Shown: piece by piece, positions 47,319-55,417 of the stretch | Position numbering within the stretch: position 1 is the stretch's first letter | Layout: the number at the start of each line of letters is the position of its first letter | Source: Methylobacterium planeticum | Lineage (GTDB): Bacteria; Pseudomonadota; Alphaproteobacteria; Rhizobiales; Beijerinckiaceae | Length of the DNA: 64,000 nt | Direction of reading: 5' to 3' | Assembly: GCF_008806345.1 (NCBI RefSeq) | Contig: NZ_VZZJ01000001.1 | Span: 62,001-126,000 of the forward strand | Program-made: the position numbers and the translations under genes | The notes under the pieces: model-generated | What the model saw: only the letters and a program-made list of their open reading frames with translations | Told to the model about the DNA's origin: nothing | Database searches by the model: none

Positions 47319-49661
47319 GTGAGCCTGCGCGCCCGCGTCGCGAAGCAGGTCCTGTACAGGTCCTCCTGGCGCGGCAGCCTCTTTCGCAAATACGTCCTGA
47401 CCCTGGTGAGCCTCGTGGCGCTGGTCCTGTCGATCAATGCCGGCGTCGAGACCTGGATCCTGTATCGCCAGACGCGGGCGCAGGTCACGCATGCCCAGAC
47501 CGACTACGCCGCCGCCGCGGTGACGGCGGTCCAGAACGCCCTCGCAGAGATCGAGCGGGAGGTGAGCTGGGTCACCCGCGCCAGCGCCGTGACGCTGGCG
47601 CAGCACCGGGACGATTACGACCTGCTGCTGCGGCAGGTGCCGGGCGTGCTGGCGGTCGCCTTCCTGGACGGGGCGGGGCGCGAGCAGGTGCGCGCCCGGC
47701 GCAGCAATGCCGCGGCGCCGGATCCGGCGCCGGAGACCGGTGCGGCCGGCGGACCGGCCGGTTTCGGCAAGCCCTACTTCGTCGGGACCGAGCCCTATGC
47801 GCCGCTCGCCATCCGGCATTCGGGGGCGAATGCCGGGATGACGGTGGCGCAGGTCAGCCTGCAGGGCCTGTCGGGGGCGTTGCCGCCGGGGCCGCCGGGC
47901 CTGAGCGGGGCCGCCTACGTCGTCGATGGCAGCGGGCGGATCCTCGCCCGCACCCCGAAGGCGCCGGAGGAGATCGGCGCCGAGATGACGCGGCTGCCGC
48001 AGGTCGCGGCGGTCGTCGAGGGCGGCGGCGAGGCCGGCATGATCGGGCGCGATCCGGCGGGGGGCCTCGTCCTCGCCTCGCCGGCCGCGATCCCGACCCT
48101 GCCGGCGAGCGTCGTGGTCGAGCAGCCGCTCCTCGAGGCGATGGCGCCGATCCGCGACCTCCTGTTCCGCCTCGCCTCGCTCCTGGCCTTCGGCCTCGTG
48201 GTGGCGATCTGCGCGAGCCTCGTCCTGGCGCGCCGGCTGATCGTGCCGATCCGCGCGCTTCATGCCGGCGCGGAGCACCTCGCGGCGAACCGGTTCGACC
48301 ACCGCATCGATCTGAAGACCGGCGACGAGTTCGAGCACCTCGCCGACCGCTTCAACCACATGGCCGACCAGCTCTCGGGCTCCTACGCGAAGCTGGAGGA
48401 CGAGATCGAGAAGCGCACGCGGGCGCTCGCCCGCTCGGTCGAGGAGCTGAAGAGCCTCGAGGCGGCGGGCCGGGCCATCGTGTCCTCCCTCAACCTCGAC
48501 GAGGTGGCGGCGGCGGTGGCGGACCGGGCCGTGGCGCTGACGGGGGCGGAGGCCGGGGCCGTCTACCTGATGACGGACCTCGTCGGAACCCTCGCGCTCG
48601 CCGGGGCGCGGCCGGGCCCGGGCGCGTTTCCCCCCAATCTGACGCAGGGCGCGCTGGCACTGTTCGGCGCGGCACCCGACCAGAACACCCAGCGGATCCC
48701 GGACCTCGCCGAGGCGGCGTGGCTGCCGGGCCCGGATCTGAAGGCGGCGGGCTTCGGGTCCGGCCTCGTGGTGCCCCTCGCCGACAAGGAGGGCCCGCTG
48801 GGCCTCGTCCTGCTGCTGCGCGCCGCCGAGGGCACCTTCGCGGAGGCCTCCGCCAAGGTGGTCCAGACCTTCGCGCACCAGGCCGTCCTAGCGATCCGCA
48901 ACGCGCGCCTGTTCCATCAGGTCGACGAGAAGGGCCGGGCGCTCGCGGTGGCCGACCTGCACAAGACCCAGTTCTTCGCCAACATGAGCCACGAACTGCG
49001 CACGCCCCTGAATGCGGTGCTGGGCTATTCCGAGCTCCTGGTGGACGGCCTCTACGGCCCCCTCAGCGACCGGGCCCTCGACGCCCTGGAGCGGGTCCAG
49101 ATCAACGGCCGCCACCTCCTCAGCCTGATCAACGACGTCCTCGACTTCACCAAGATCGAGGCTGGCTCCCTGAGCCTGAGCTTCCAGGACTACTCGATGC
49201 GGGCGGTGATCGAATCGGTCGCCGCCGCGGCCGCCTCCCTCGCGCAGAACAAGAACCTCGCCCTCACGGTGGCGGTCGCGGACGACCTGCCGCTCGGCCA
49301 GGGCGACGAGCGGCGCCTGACGCAGGTGCTGATGAACCTCGTGGGCAACGCCATCAAGTTCACCGAGGCGGGCACGGTCCGGGTCGAGGCCGAGGCGGAG
49401 GGCGGCTGGTACACCGTCACGGTGCGGGACAGCGGCCCCGGCATCGCGCTCGAGGACCAGGCCCGGATCTTCGAGGAATTCCAGCAGATCGACAGTTCCA
49501 GCACGCGCAAGCAGGGCGGCACCGGGCTCGGCCTGTCGATCGCCCGCAAGCTCGTGCTGCTGCATGGCGGGCGCATCGAGGTCGAATCCGAGCTCGGCCA
49601 GGGGGCCGCCTTCCGGGTGATCCTGCCGATACGGGCGAGTGAGGAAAGGCAGGCCGCGTGA
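47319..49661 (+). CDS. Membrane-bound sensor histidine kinase
   Basis: 780 residues from a GTG start. Membrane segment 1 is at about residues 25-45. A periplasmic sensing region (dCache-like by length) spans about 46-280, and segment 2 about 283-308. HAMP follows (RRLIVPIRALHAGAEHLAANRF), then a GAF-like domain at about 390-540. The phospho-acceptor His558 is in FFANMSHELRTPLNAVLGYS. ATPase N-box MNLVGNAIKFTEAG, G1 DSGPGI and G2 GGTGLGLSIARKL are intact. The stop overlaps the receiver gene by 4 bases. Confidence 0.94.
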   Translation: MSLRARVAKQVLYRSSWRGSLFRKYVLTLVSLVALVLSINAGVETWILYRQTRAQVTHAQTDYAAAAVTAVQNALAEIEREVSWVTRASAVTLAQHRDDYDLLLRQVPGVLAVAFLDGAGREQVRARRSNAAAPDPAPETGAAGGPAGFGKPYFVGTEPYAPLAIRHSGANAGMTVAQVSLQGLSGALPPGPPGLSGAAYVVDGSGRILARTPKAPEEIGAEMTRLPQVAAVVEGGGEAGMIGRDPAGGLVLASPAAIPTLPASVVVEQPLLEAMAPIRDLLFRLASLLAFGLVVAICASLVLARRLIVPIRALHAGAEHLAANRFDHRIDLKTGDEFEHLADRFNHMADQLSGSYAKLEDEIEKRTRALARSVEELKSLEAAGRAIVSSLNLDEVAAAVADRAVALTGAEAGAVYLMTDLVGTLALAGARPGPGAFPPNLTQGALALFGAAPDQNTQRIPDLAEAAWLPGPDLKAAGFGSGLVVPLADKEGPLGLVLLLRAAEGTFAEASAKVVQTFAHQAVLAIRNARLFHQVDEKGRALAVADLHKTQFFANMSHELRTPLNAVLGYSELLVDGLYGPLSDRALDALERVQINGRHLLSLINDVLDFTKIEAGSLSLSFQDYSMRAVIESVAAAAASLAQNKNLALTVAVADDLPLGQGDERRLTQVLMNLVGNAIKFTEAGTVRVEAEAEGGWYTVTVRDSGPGIALEDQARIFEEFQQIDSSSTRKQGGTGLGLSIARKLVLLHGGRIEVESELGQGAAFRVILPIRASEERQAA

Positions 49662-50029
49662 CGAAGCGAATCCTGGTGGTGGAGGATACCGAGGACAATC
49701 GCCGCATCCTGCGCGATCTCCTGACCTGCGCGGGCTACGCCCTGATCGAGGCCACGGACGGGGGCGCCGGCGTGCGGCTCGCGCGCCAGGAGATCCCCGA
49801 TCTCGTCCTGATGGACATCCAGCTGCCGGTGATGGACGGCTACGAGGCGACGCGCCACATCAAGGCCGACCCGGCGACCCGGCACATCCCGGTCGTCGCC
49901 GTGACCTCCTACGCGCTCTCCGGCGACGAGGACAAGGCGCTGGCGGCCGGCTGCGACGGCTACGTCGCCAAGCCCTTCAGCCCGCGCAAGATCCTGGGGC
50001 TGGTGCGCCAGATCCTGCAGGATGGCTGA
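49658..50029 (+). CDS. Single-domain response regulator (DivK-like)
   Basis: 123 residues, receiver domain only. Acidic pocket E9-D10, phospho-acceptor Asp53 in VLMDIQLPVMDG, the switch Thr in AVTSYAL and Lys in YVAKPFS. The DNRR and MDIQLPVMDGYEATR blocks are close to DivK of Caulobacter. It starts at GTG overlapping the kinase stop and overlaps the cyclase gene by 8 bases, so it probably takes phosphate from that kinase. Confidence 0.93.
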   Translation: MTKRILVVEDTEDNRRILRDLLTCAGYALIEATDGGAGVRLARQEIPDLVLMDIQLPVMDGYEATRHIKADPATRHIPVVAVTSYALSGDEDKALAAGCDGYVAKPFSPRKILGLVRQILQDG

Positions 50030-51191
50030 GCCGCAGGGACCCGCGACCATGCCCCCCCGCATCCTGGCCGTCGACGACGCCCCGGAGAACCTGGAGATCC
50101 TGAGGATCCGCCTGGAGGCGAGCGGCTACGGCGTCGTCACGGCGAGCGACGGCGAGGAGGGACTGGCGCGGGCGCGCGAGGGCGGCTTCGACCTCATCCT
50201 CCTCGACATCATGATGCCGAAGCTCAGCGGGATCGACGTCCTGCGCCTCCTCAAGCAGGACGAGACGCGGCCCTTCGTCCCCGTGATCCTCCTCACCGCG
50301 CGCGCGGAGACCCGGGACATCGTCGCGGGGCTCGACGCGGGCGGCGACGATTACCTGACGAAGCCCTACGAGCACGCCGCCCTGATGGCGCGGGTGCGCT
50401 CGATGCTGCGCATCAAGACGCTCACCGACACCGTGCGGGCTCAGGCCGAGCGCCTCGAGGCGCAGGCCGCGGAACTCGCCCGCGGCAATGCCGAGCTCGC
50501 CGCCCGGGTCGCCGAGCAGGTCGACGAGATTGCGCGCATCGGCCGCCTCCGGCGCTTCCTGTCGCCGCAGATCGCCGACCTCGTGGCGGCGGAGGGGGCG
50601 GAGAGCGCGCTCCTCGAGAGCCACCGCCGCGAGATCTCCGTGGTGTTCGCGGACCTGCGCGGCTTCACGGCCTTCACCGACACCGCCGCCCCCGAGGACG
50701 CCCTGCAGGTGCTGCGCGAGTACCACGCCGCGATGGGGGCCGTGATCGCGCGCTTCGAGGGCACCCTGGAGCACTTCGCGGGCGACGGCATCATGGTCTA
50801 TTTCAACGACCCGCTGCCCTGCCCGGACCACCCGCAGCGGGCCCTGCGCATGGCGCTGGAGATGCGGGAGGCGGTCGGCGCGCTCTCGCGGGCCTGGGAG
50901 GGACGCGGCCATCACATCGGCTTCGGCATCGGCATGGCGGTCGGCTACGCCACCCTCGGCCAGTTCGGCTTCGAGGGCCGCCTCGAATACGGGGCGCTGG
51001 GCAGCGTCACCAACCTCGCCTCGCGCCTCTGCGACGAGGCGGCGGCGGGCCAGATCGTGGTGAGCCAGCGCGCCCAGCATCTGACCGAGCCGTGGGCGGA
51101 GGTCCGCGCCCTCGGTCCGCTCACGCTCAAGGGCTTCCACCGGCCGGTCACGGCCTACGAGCTCGTCGGCTGGCGAGAGCCCGCGCCGTGA
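50022..51191 (+). CDS. Response regulator with class III adenylate/guanylate cyclase output domain
   Basis: 389 residues (a second ATG at 50049 is possible). The receiver domain spans about 12-130, with Asp62 in LILLDIMMPK and Lys in YLTKPYE. A coiled-coil linker at about 130-185 leads to the cyclase domain at about 200-385. Metal-binding Asp residues are in VVFADLRGFTAF and FAGDGIMVYFND, and the transition-state Asn/Arg are in SVTNLASRLCDEA. The catalytic set looks complete. It would turn phosphorelay input into cyclic nucleotide; cAMP is more likely than cGMP, but this is not certain. Confidence 0.92.
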   Translation: MAEPQGPATMPPRILAVDDAPENLEILRIRLEASGYGVVTASDGEEGLARAREGGFDLILLDIMMPKLSGIDVLRLLKQDETRPFVPVILLTARAETRDIVAGLDAGGDDYLTKPYEHAALMARVRSMLRIKTLTDTVRAQAERLEAQAAELARGNAELAARVAEQVDEIARIGRLRRFLSPQIADLVAAEGAESALLESHRREISVVFADLRGFTAFTDTAAPEDALQVLREYHAAMGAVIARFEGTLEHFAGDGIMVYFNDPLPCPDHPQRALRMALEMREAVGALSRAWEGRGHHIGFGIGMAVGYATLGQFGFEGRLEYGALGSVTNLASRLCDEAAAGQIVVSQRAQHLTEPWAEVRALGPLTLKGFHRPVTAYELVGWREPAP

Positions 51192-52237
51192 TGCGGCCGG
51201 CCCGCCGCCGGATCCTGGCCTTGGCCCACCTCGCCGGGGCGCTGGCCTGCCTCGCGGGGGCGCCGGCCTGCCTCACGGGGGCGCCGGCCGGCCTCGCCGG
51301 GGCGCGCGCCGCCCCCGGATCCGAGCCGAGCCCACCGGAGGAGAGGGATGCTGCGATGCCCGAGGTCAGCTATCGGACGGTCGAGGTCGGCGGCCACGCG
51401 GTCTTCTATCGCGAGGCCGGCCCGCGCGACGCCCCGGTCCTGCTGCTCCTCCACGGGTTCCCCTCGTCGTCGCGCATGTACGAGCCCCTGCTGCGGCGGA
51501 TGGCGGGCTCCTACCGCCTGATCGCGCCGGATTTCATCGGCTTCGGCCACAGCGCGGCCCCCGACCCCGAGGCCTTCGCCTACACCTTCGATCATCTGGC
51601 CGAGGTGCTCGACGGCTTCACCGCGACGCTCGGATTGAGGCGCTACAGCCTGTTCCTGCAGGATTACGGGGGTCCGCTCGGGTTCCGGCTGGCGCTGGCG
51701 CATCCCGAGCGGGTCGAGGCCCTGGTGATCCAGAACGCCGTCGCCCACGAGGACGGGCTCGGGCCGCTGTGGGACAAGCGGCGCGCCTTCTGGGCCGACC
51801 GCAAGACCCACGAGGCCGCCCTGCGGGAGAACTTCCTGTCGCTCGCGGCGACCCGGCAGCGCCACCTCGGGAGCGATCCCGACCCCACCGCCTACGACCC
51901 CGACCTCTGGACCGACGAGTTCGCGTTCCTGAGCCGGCCCGGCCAGGACCGGATCCAGACCGAGCTGTTCTACGATTACCGGACGAACGTGGCGAGCTAT
52001 CCGGCCTGGCAGGCTTGGCTGCGCCGGCACAAGCCGCCGCTCCTCGTCCTCTGGGGACGCTACGATCCCTCGTTCCAGGCCGCCGAGGCCGAGGCCTACC
52101 GCCGCGACGTGCCCGACGCGGAGGTCCACATCCTCGATGCCGGCCACTTCGCCCTCGACGTGAAGGCCCGCGAGATCGCCGCCCTCGTCGGCGCGTTCCT
52201 GCCGCGCCGGGCCGGCGCGGCGCCCCGGAAAGAGTGA
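51191..52237 (+). CDS. Exported alpha/beta hydrolase (haloalkane dehalogenase/epoxide hydrolase type)
   Basis: 348 residues. The start overlaps the cyclase stop (TGATG). An N-terminal signal-like region contains heptapeptide repeats (GALACLA, GAPACLT, GAPAGLA). The hydrolase domain starts near residue 60, with the oxyanion motif LLHGFPSSSRMY, nucleophile Asp in FLQDYGGPLGFRLAL and the base His in DAGHFALD. The Asp nucleophile (not Ser) points to epoxide hydrolase or haloalkane dehalogenase chemistry. Its link to the signalling operon is unexplained. Confidence 0.87.
   Translation: MRPARRRILALAHLAGALACLAGAPACLTGAPAGLAGARAAPGSEPSPPEERDAAMPEVSYRTVEVGGHAVFYREAGPRDAPVLLLLHGFPSSSRMYEPLLRRMAGSYRLIAPDFIGFGHSAAPDPEAFAYTFDHLAEVLDGFTATLGLRRYSLFLQDYGGPLGFRLALAHPERVEALVIQNAVAHEDGLGPLWDKRRAFWADRKTHEAALRENFLSLAATRQRHLGSDPDPTAYDPDLWTDEFAFLSRPGQDRIQTELFYDYRTNVASYPAWQAWLRRHKPPLLVLWGRYDPSFQAAEAEAYRRDVPDAEVHILDAGHFALDVKAREIAALVGAFLPRRAGAAPRKE
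51238..51300 (+). repeat. Three 21-bp tandem repeats within the hydrolase signal region
   Basis: Units at 51238-51258, 51259-51279 and 51280-51300 share the pattern GGCGCYGGCCKGCCTCRCSGG, and a partial fourth unit follows. They encode repeats of seven residues (about GAPACLA) and probably arose by slippage. Confidence 0.7.
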
Positions 52238-52471
52238 GGGGCGCGGCAGGTCGCTCAAGCCTCGGCGCTTTCCACGCGGACGGGATCAGCCCCGAGGCGA
52301 TTGGCGAAACGGTCGCGGCCTGGATATTTGATCAATTCCGTCCAAATAGTCAGTTTTCGGATGTCTTCATGAAATTTTTCGTATCTCGTCGACGGAGATA
52401 TCGGAAAAACTTCAATTCTCGGTCATCGATCCTATGATCGGCTGCGGTCGACGATTCGCCGGAGCCCGATC
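52238..52471. other. AT-rich patch before an orphan gene
   Basis: Within this gap, 52325-52435 is strikingly AT-rich for this genome, with runs such as GAAATTTTTCG and GGAAAAACTTCAATTC. It probably holds the promoter of the gene at 52472 and may mark a horizontally acquired segment. No gene was found in it. Confidence 0.5.
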
Positions 52472-53263
52472 TTGATCTTGCACGAATCCGGGGCGAAGCC
52501 ATCGGCCGGTTGGTATCGGGCGATCCTGAGCCGGCTGGGGTGGCTGGCTCGGGCCGAGGTCATCAGCGCCATCGCGGCCTGCGCGGCGGCCGCCATCGCC
52601 TTCTACGAGGCTTATGGCGCTTCGCAGGACGCCGAGGATGTCAGGGTCCAGCTCGGCGAGGCCCGACTGGCGCGACGTGCGACGGAGGATATCGCGGGGA
52701 GCGCGCGATCCTCCGCCAACGCCTATCAGGAGCAGGCCGACCACCTGCGGCGGCTGATCGAGACGGCCGACCAGCAGCGAGCGGCGCTGGAGCGGGCGTC
52801 CCGGGCGGCGGAAGCACAGGTCGGCGCTCTGAAGGAGGAATCGGCGCGAACCTGGCGGCCTCGCATCTCGATCCGGAGCGTCAGTCTCGGCGACATGATC
52901 GTGGGACAGGCCATCCGACAGGACTTCAAAGCCGAGAACACCGGCAAGGAAGAGCCGCACCAGATCCGGATGGCATCCCACTCGTTCTTCTCGGAGACCG
53001 ATCCGCCCTTGCCCGAATTCCCGGATTGCGACACGTCGGTCTACCGCTTCGATCGCATCTCCGCATTCGGTCAGGGCAACTTCTACGCGCGGACCCCGTG
53101 GTCCCTCGATGCGGGCACCCTGAAGAAGTACCGGGACGCGCGCCTCGTCTACACCACCTGGGCTGCCATCTGCTACGATCCGTCGGACGGCAGCGTCCAT
53201 CGCACGACGGTCTGCGTGACGTTCGACGCGAAGGGCCGTTCGGATTTCTGCAAGCCCCGATAG
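52472..53263 (+). CDS. Unrecognised membrane-anchored coiled-coil protein
   Basis: 263 residues from a TTG start with GGAG 7 bases upstream. One membrane segment at about residues 27-45 (AEVISAIAACAAAAIAFYEA) is followed by a coiled coil at about 50-125 rich in Ala, Arg, Glu and Gln. A globular C-terminal domain of about 130 residues ([15 protein letters not shown]...) contains four Cys. No family is recognised. It stands alone, with an AT-rich region upstream and a convergent type I secretion adaptor downstream. Confidence 0.7.
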   Translation: MILHESGAKPSAGWYRAILSRLGWLARAEVISAIAACAAAAIAFYEAYGASQDAEDVRVQLGEARLARRATEDIAGSARSSANAYQEQADHLRRLIETADQQRAALERASRAAEAQVGALKEESARTWRPRISIRSVSLGDMIVGQAIRQDFKAENTGKEEPHQIRMASHSFFSETDPPLPEFPDCDTSVYRFDRISAFGQGNFYARTPWSLDAGTLKKYRDARLVYTTWAAICYDPSDGSVHRTTVCVTFDAKGRSDFCKPR

Positions 53264-53483
53264 AACTGCCCTCGGCACAATTGGGAGGGATCGTCACCGC
53301 GTCCCCGGACGAACGACGGCCCCGTCACGCACCGGAATCGCGGGTCTGCGCGATCGCGGGGCCGGGCATCGGACCTCGACCGGCCTCGTCCCCGGCGGCG
53401 TCGCGTGACGCCGGCTCCGGGTCATCGTCGCGGCGTCGCGTCGGCCGGAGCGGCAATCCGCGGCTGGGGCCCCGGCCGCCCCC

Positions 53484-54833
53484 TCAATGCTCGCGCCACG
53501 CCTTGGCGATCTGGTCGGTCAGGGGCTTCGTCAGGTAGGCGATCACCGTGTGCTCGCCGGTCTCCAGGAAGGCGTCGACCGGCATGCCGGGCACGAGCTG
53601 CACGGTGCCCAGGCGGGCACGCTCGGCCTGCGACACCCGGATGCGGGCCTTGTAGTAGCTCCTGCCCGATTTCAGGTCCTGGGTGACGTCGGCCGCGACC
53701 CGCTCGACGGTGCCGCGAACCTGGGGCGTGGTGCGCTGGCTGAAGGCGGAGAAGCGCAGGGCCGCTTGCTGGTCGATGCGGACATGGTCGATGTCCTTCG
53801 GCTGGATCCGGACCTCGACCGCGAGCTCGTCGGATTCCGGCACGATCAGCATGGCGGGCTCGCTCGGGGTGACGAGGCCGCCCACCGTATGCACCGTCAT
53901 CTGGTGGACGATCCCGTCCTGCGGCGCCCGCAGGTCGGTGCGGCGGAGCTGGTCGAGGGCCGCGGTCTGCTTCTCCTCGAACTCGGACCAGCGCGCCCGG
54001 ATCTCGGTGAGGTCCTTCGAGACCTCGTTCCGCATGTCCTGGTCGACCTGCAGGACCTGCAGCGAGACCTCGTTGATCTTGCCGCGCGCCTGCGCCACCG
54101 CCGCCAGGATCTTGCCCCGGTCGCCCTCGAGCCGCGCCGCCTCGCGCTCGAGGCCGGTGAGGCGGGGCAGCTGGACGAGGTTCTTCTGCCAGAGCTCGCG
54201 GATGCCCTTCAACTCGAGGTTGACGGCGGCGGCCTCCTTGGCCTTGGCGCCCATCTGCTCGTTCAGCCCGGCGATCTCCTGCTCGAACTGGGCGACGCGC
54301 TCGCGCAGCTGCGCCTTCTGGCCGTTGCGGGTCTTGGTGCGGGCGAGGAACAGGCGCGTCTCGCTGTCGATGAGGCTCGCCACCGCGGTGTCGGAGGCGG
54401 CCCGCGCCTGCAGGTCGGAGGGGAAGTTCAGGGCGATGTCGCCGTCGCGCTCGGCCTCTTCCCGGGTGCGGCGCGCGCTCAGCGCGTCGAGGGCCCGCAG
54501 CACGATGTCGAGGCTGGCGCGGGGCTGGGTCTCGTCGAGGCGCACCAGGATGTCGCCGGCCTTGACCCGGTCGCCCTCGCGGACCCGCAACTCGCCGACG
54601 ATGCCGCCGACGGGGTGCTGAACCTTCTTGACGTCGCTCTCGACCACGAGCTGCCCCGAGGTGATGACGGCGCCGCCGATCACCGTGAGGCTCGCCCAGC
54701 CGCCGACGCCGACGACGAGGGCCAGCACCATCAGGACGGCGAGGCGGACCTGGCGCCGGATCGCGCTGCGGGCGGCCTCGGCGCTGCGATGGCGGGGGAG
54801 GGCGTCGGCGCGGAGCGGAAGGGCGGTGGGCAT
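53484..54833 (-). CDS. Type I secretion membrane-fusion protein (HlyD/PrtE family), orphan
   Basis: 449 residues from the ATG at 54833 (GAGGAA 8 bases upstream). One membrane segment is at about residues 30-52. The first lipoyl-like half is SGQLVVESDVKKVQHPVGGIV, a long coiled coil spans about 110-270, and the beta-barrel and C-terminal block LVPGMPVDAFLETGEHTVIAYLTKP match HlyD-type adaptors of ABC exporters. No ABC transporter, TolC or RTX substrate gene is adjacent, so its partners must be elsewhere. It is distinct from the EmrA-like adaptor at 24895. Confidence 0.9.
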   Translation of the reverse strand: MPTALPLRADALPRHRSAEAARSAIRRQVRLAVLMVLALVVGVGGWASLTVIGGAVITSGQLVVESDVKKVQHPVGGIVGELRVREGDRVKAGDILVRLDETQPRASLDIVLRALDALSARRTREEAERDGDIALNFPSDLQARAASDTAVASLIDSETRLFLARTKTRNGQKAQLRERVAQFEQEIAGLNEQMGAKAKEAAAVNLELKGIRELWQKNLVQLPRLTGLEREAARLEGDRGKILAAVAQARGKINEVSLQVLQVDQDMRNEVSKDLTEIRARWSEFEEKQTAALDQLRRTDLRAPQDGIVHQMTVHTVGGLVTPSEPAMLIVPESDELAVEVRIQPKDIDHVRIDQQAALRFSAFSQRTTPQVRGTVERVAADVTQDLKSGRSYYKARIRVSQAERARLGTVQLVPGMPVDAFLETGEHTVIAYLTKPLTDQIAKAWREH

Positions 54834-55036
54834 CGGACGCGTTCCTCGCGGCTGATCGGGACCGGGGCGTCGGGGCGGAGGACGCCGGTCCCAAGGGGAA
54901 GAGCCCGTTGTAGGGAGGCTGCGGCCCCGGTCGGTGATCCCCGTCACAGAGGCCCCGGCGGCGCCCCGGCGTGAGGGGCGTCACAGTCCTGGGCGGCGCG
55001 ATCGGCGAGGATCGGAGCATCGAACAGGAGGTCGCC

Positions 55037-55120
55037 ATGACCCTCACGATTCTCGATCCGATCACGGGCCGCCTGGTGGAGATCCGGGTGCCCGTCCAGA
55101 CCCTCCCGCAGACCCGCTGA
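55037..55120 (+). CDS. 27-residue small ORF with strong ribosome site
   Basis: A 27-codon ORF starting MTLTILDPITGRLVEIRVPV. AGGAGGT ends 5 bases before the ATG, one of the best Shine-Dalgarno matches in the window. It is 24 bases upstream of the 71-residue ORF at 55145, so it may be a real small protein or a leader peptide for that gene. No family is recognised. Confidence 0.55.
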   Translation: MTLTILDPITGRLVEIRVPVQTLPQTR

Positions 55121-55144
55121 GAGCGGGCGGCAAGGATCCGCGCC

Positions 55145-55360
55145 ATGGACATCGAAGCCCTCGAACGCCCGGCCGCCCTCAAGGTCTGGCACGCGCTGCC
55201 GGCCCGCTTCTCGCCGGAGCATCCGGCCCGCTTCCCCAGCCTGCGCGAGGCGATCGCGGCGGCGGGCGCGTTCCTGGCCGATCCGGCCCTGCAACCCTGG
55301 ATCACCACCGAGGAGGGCGACCTGCTCCCGCCGGTCTGGATCCGGACCTACCTGAACTGA
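55145..55360 (+). CDS. Small hypothetical protein
   Basis: 71 residues starting MDIEALERPAALKVWHALPA, with an AAGGA ribosome site 9 bases upstream. It is soluble, rich in Ala, Pro and Trp, and shows no signal peptide. I do not recognise the family. It follows the 27-residue ORF closely and precedes an M23 peptidase gene by 57 bases. Confidence 0.55.
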   Translation: MDIEALERPAALKVWHALPARFSPEHPARFPSLREAIAAAGAFLADPALQPWITTEEGDLLPPVWIRTYLN

Positions 55361-55417
55361 GCCTCGCCGAATGCGGGCCAGCGCCCGACCTGAATCCCGA
55401 CCGGTGGAGATCCGCGC

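Noticed and set aside
51238..51300. Tandem 21-bp repeats considered as a CRISPR array
   Set aside because: The units abut with no spacers and lie in frame within a gene.
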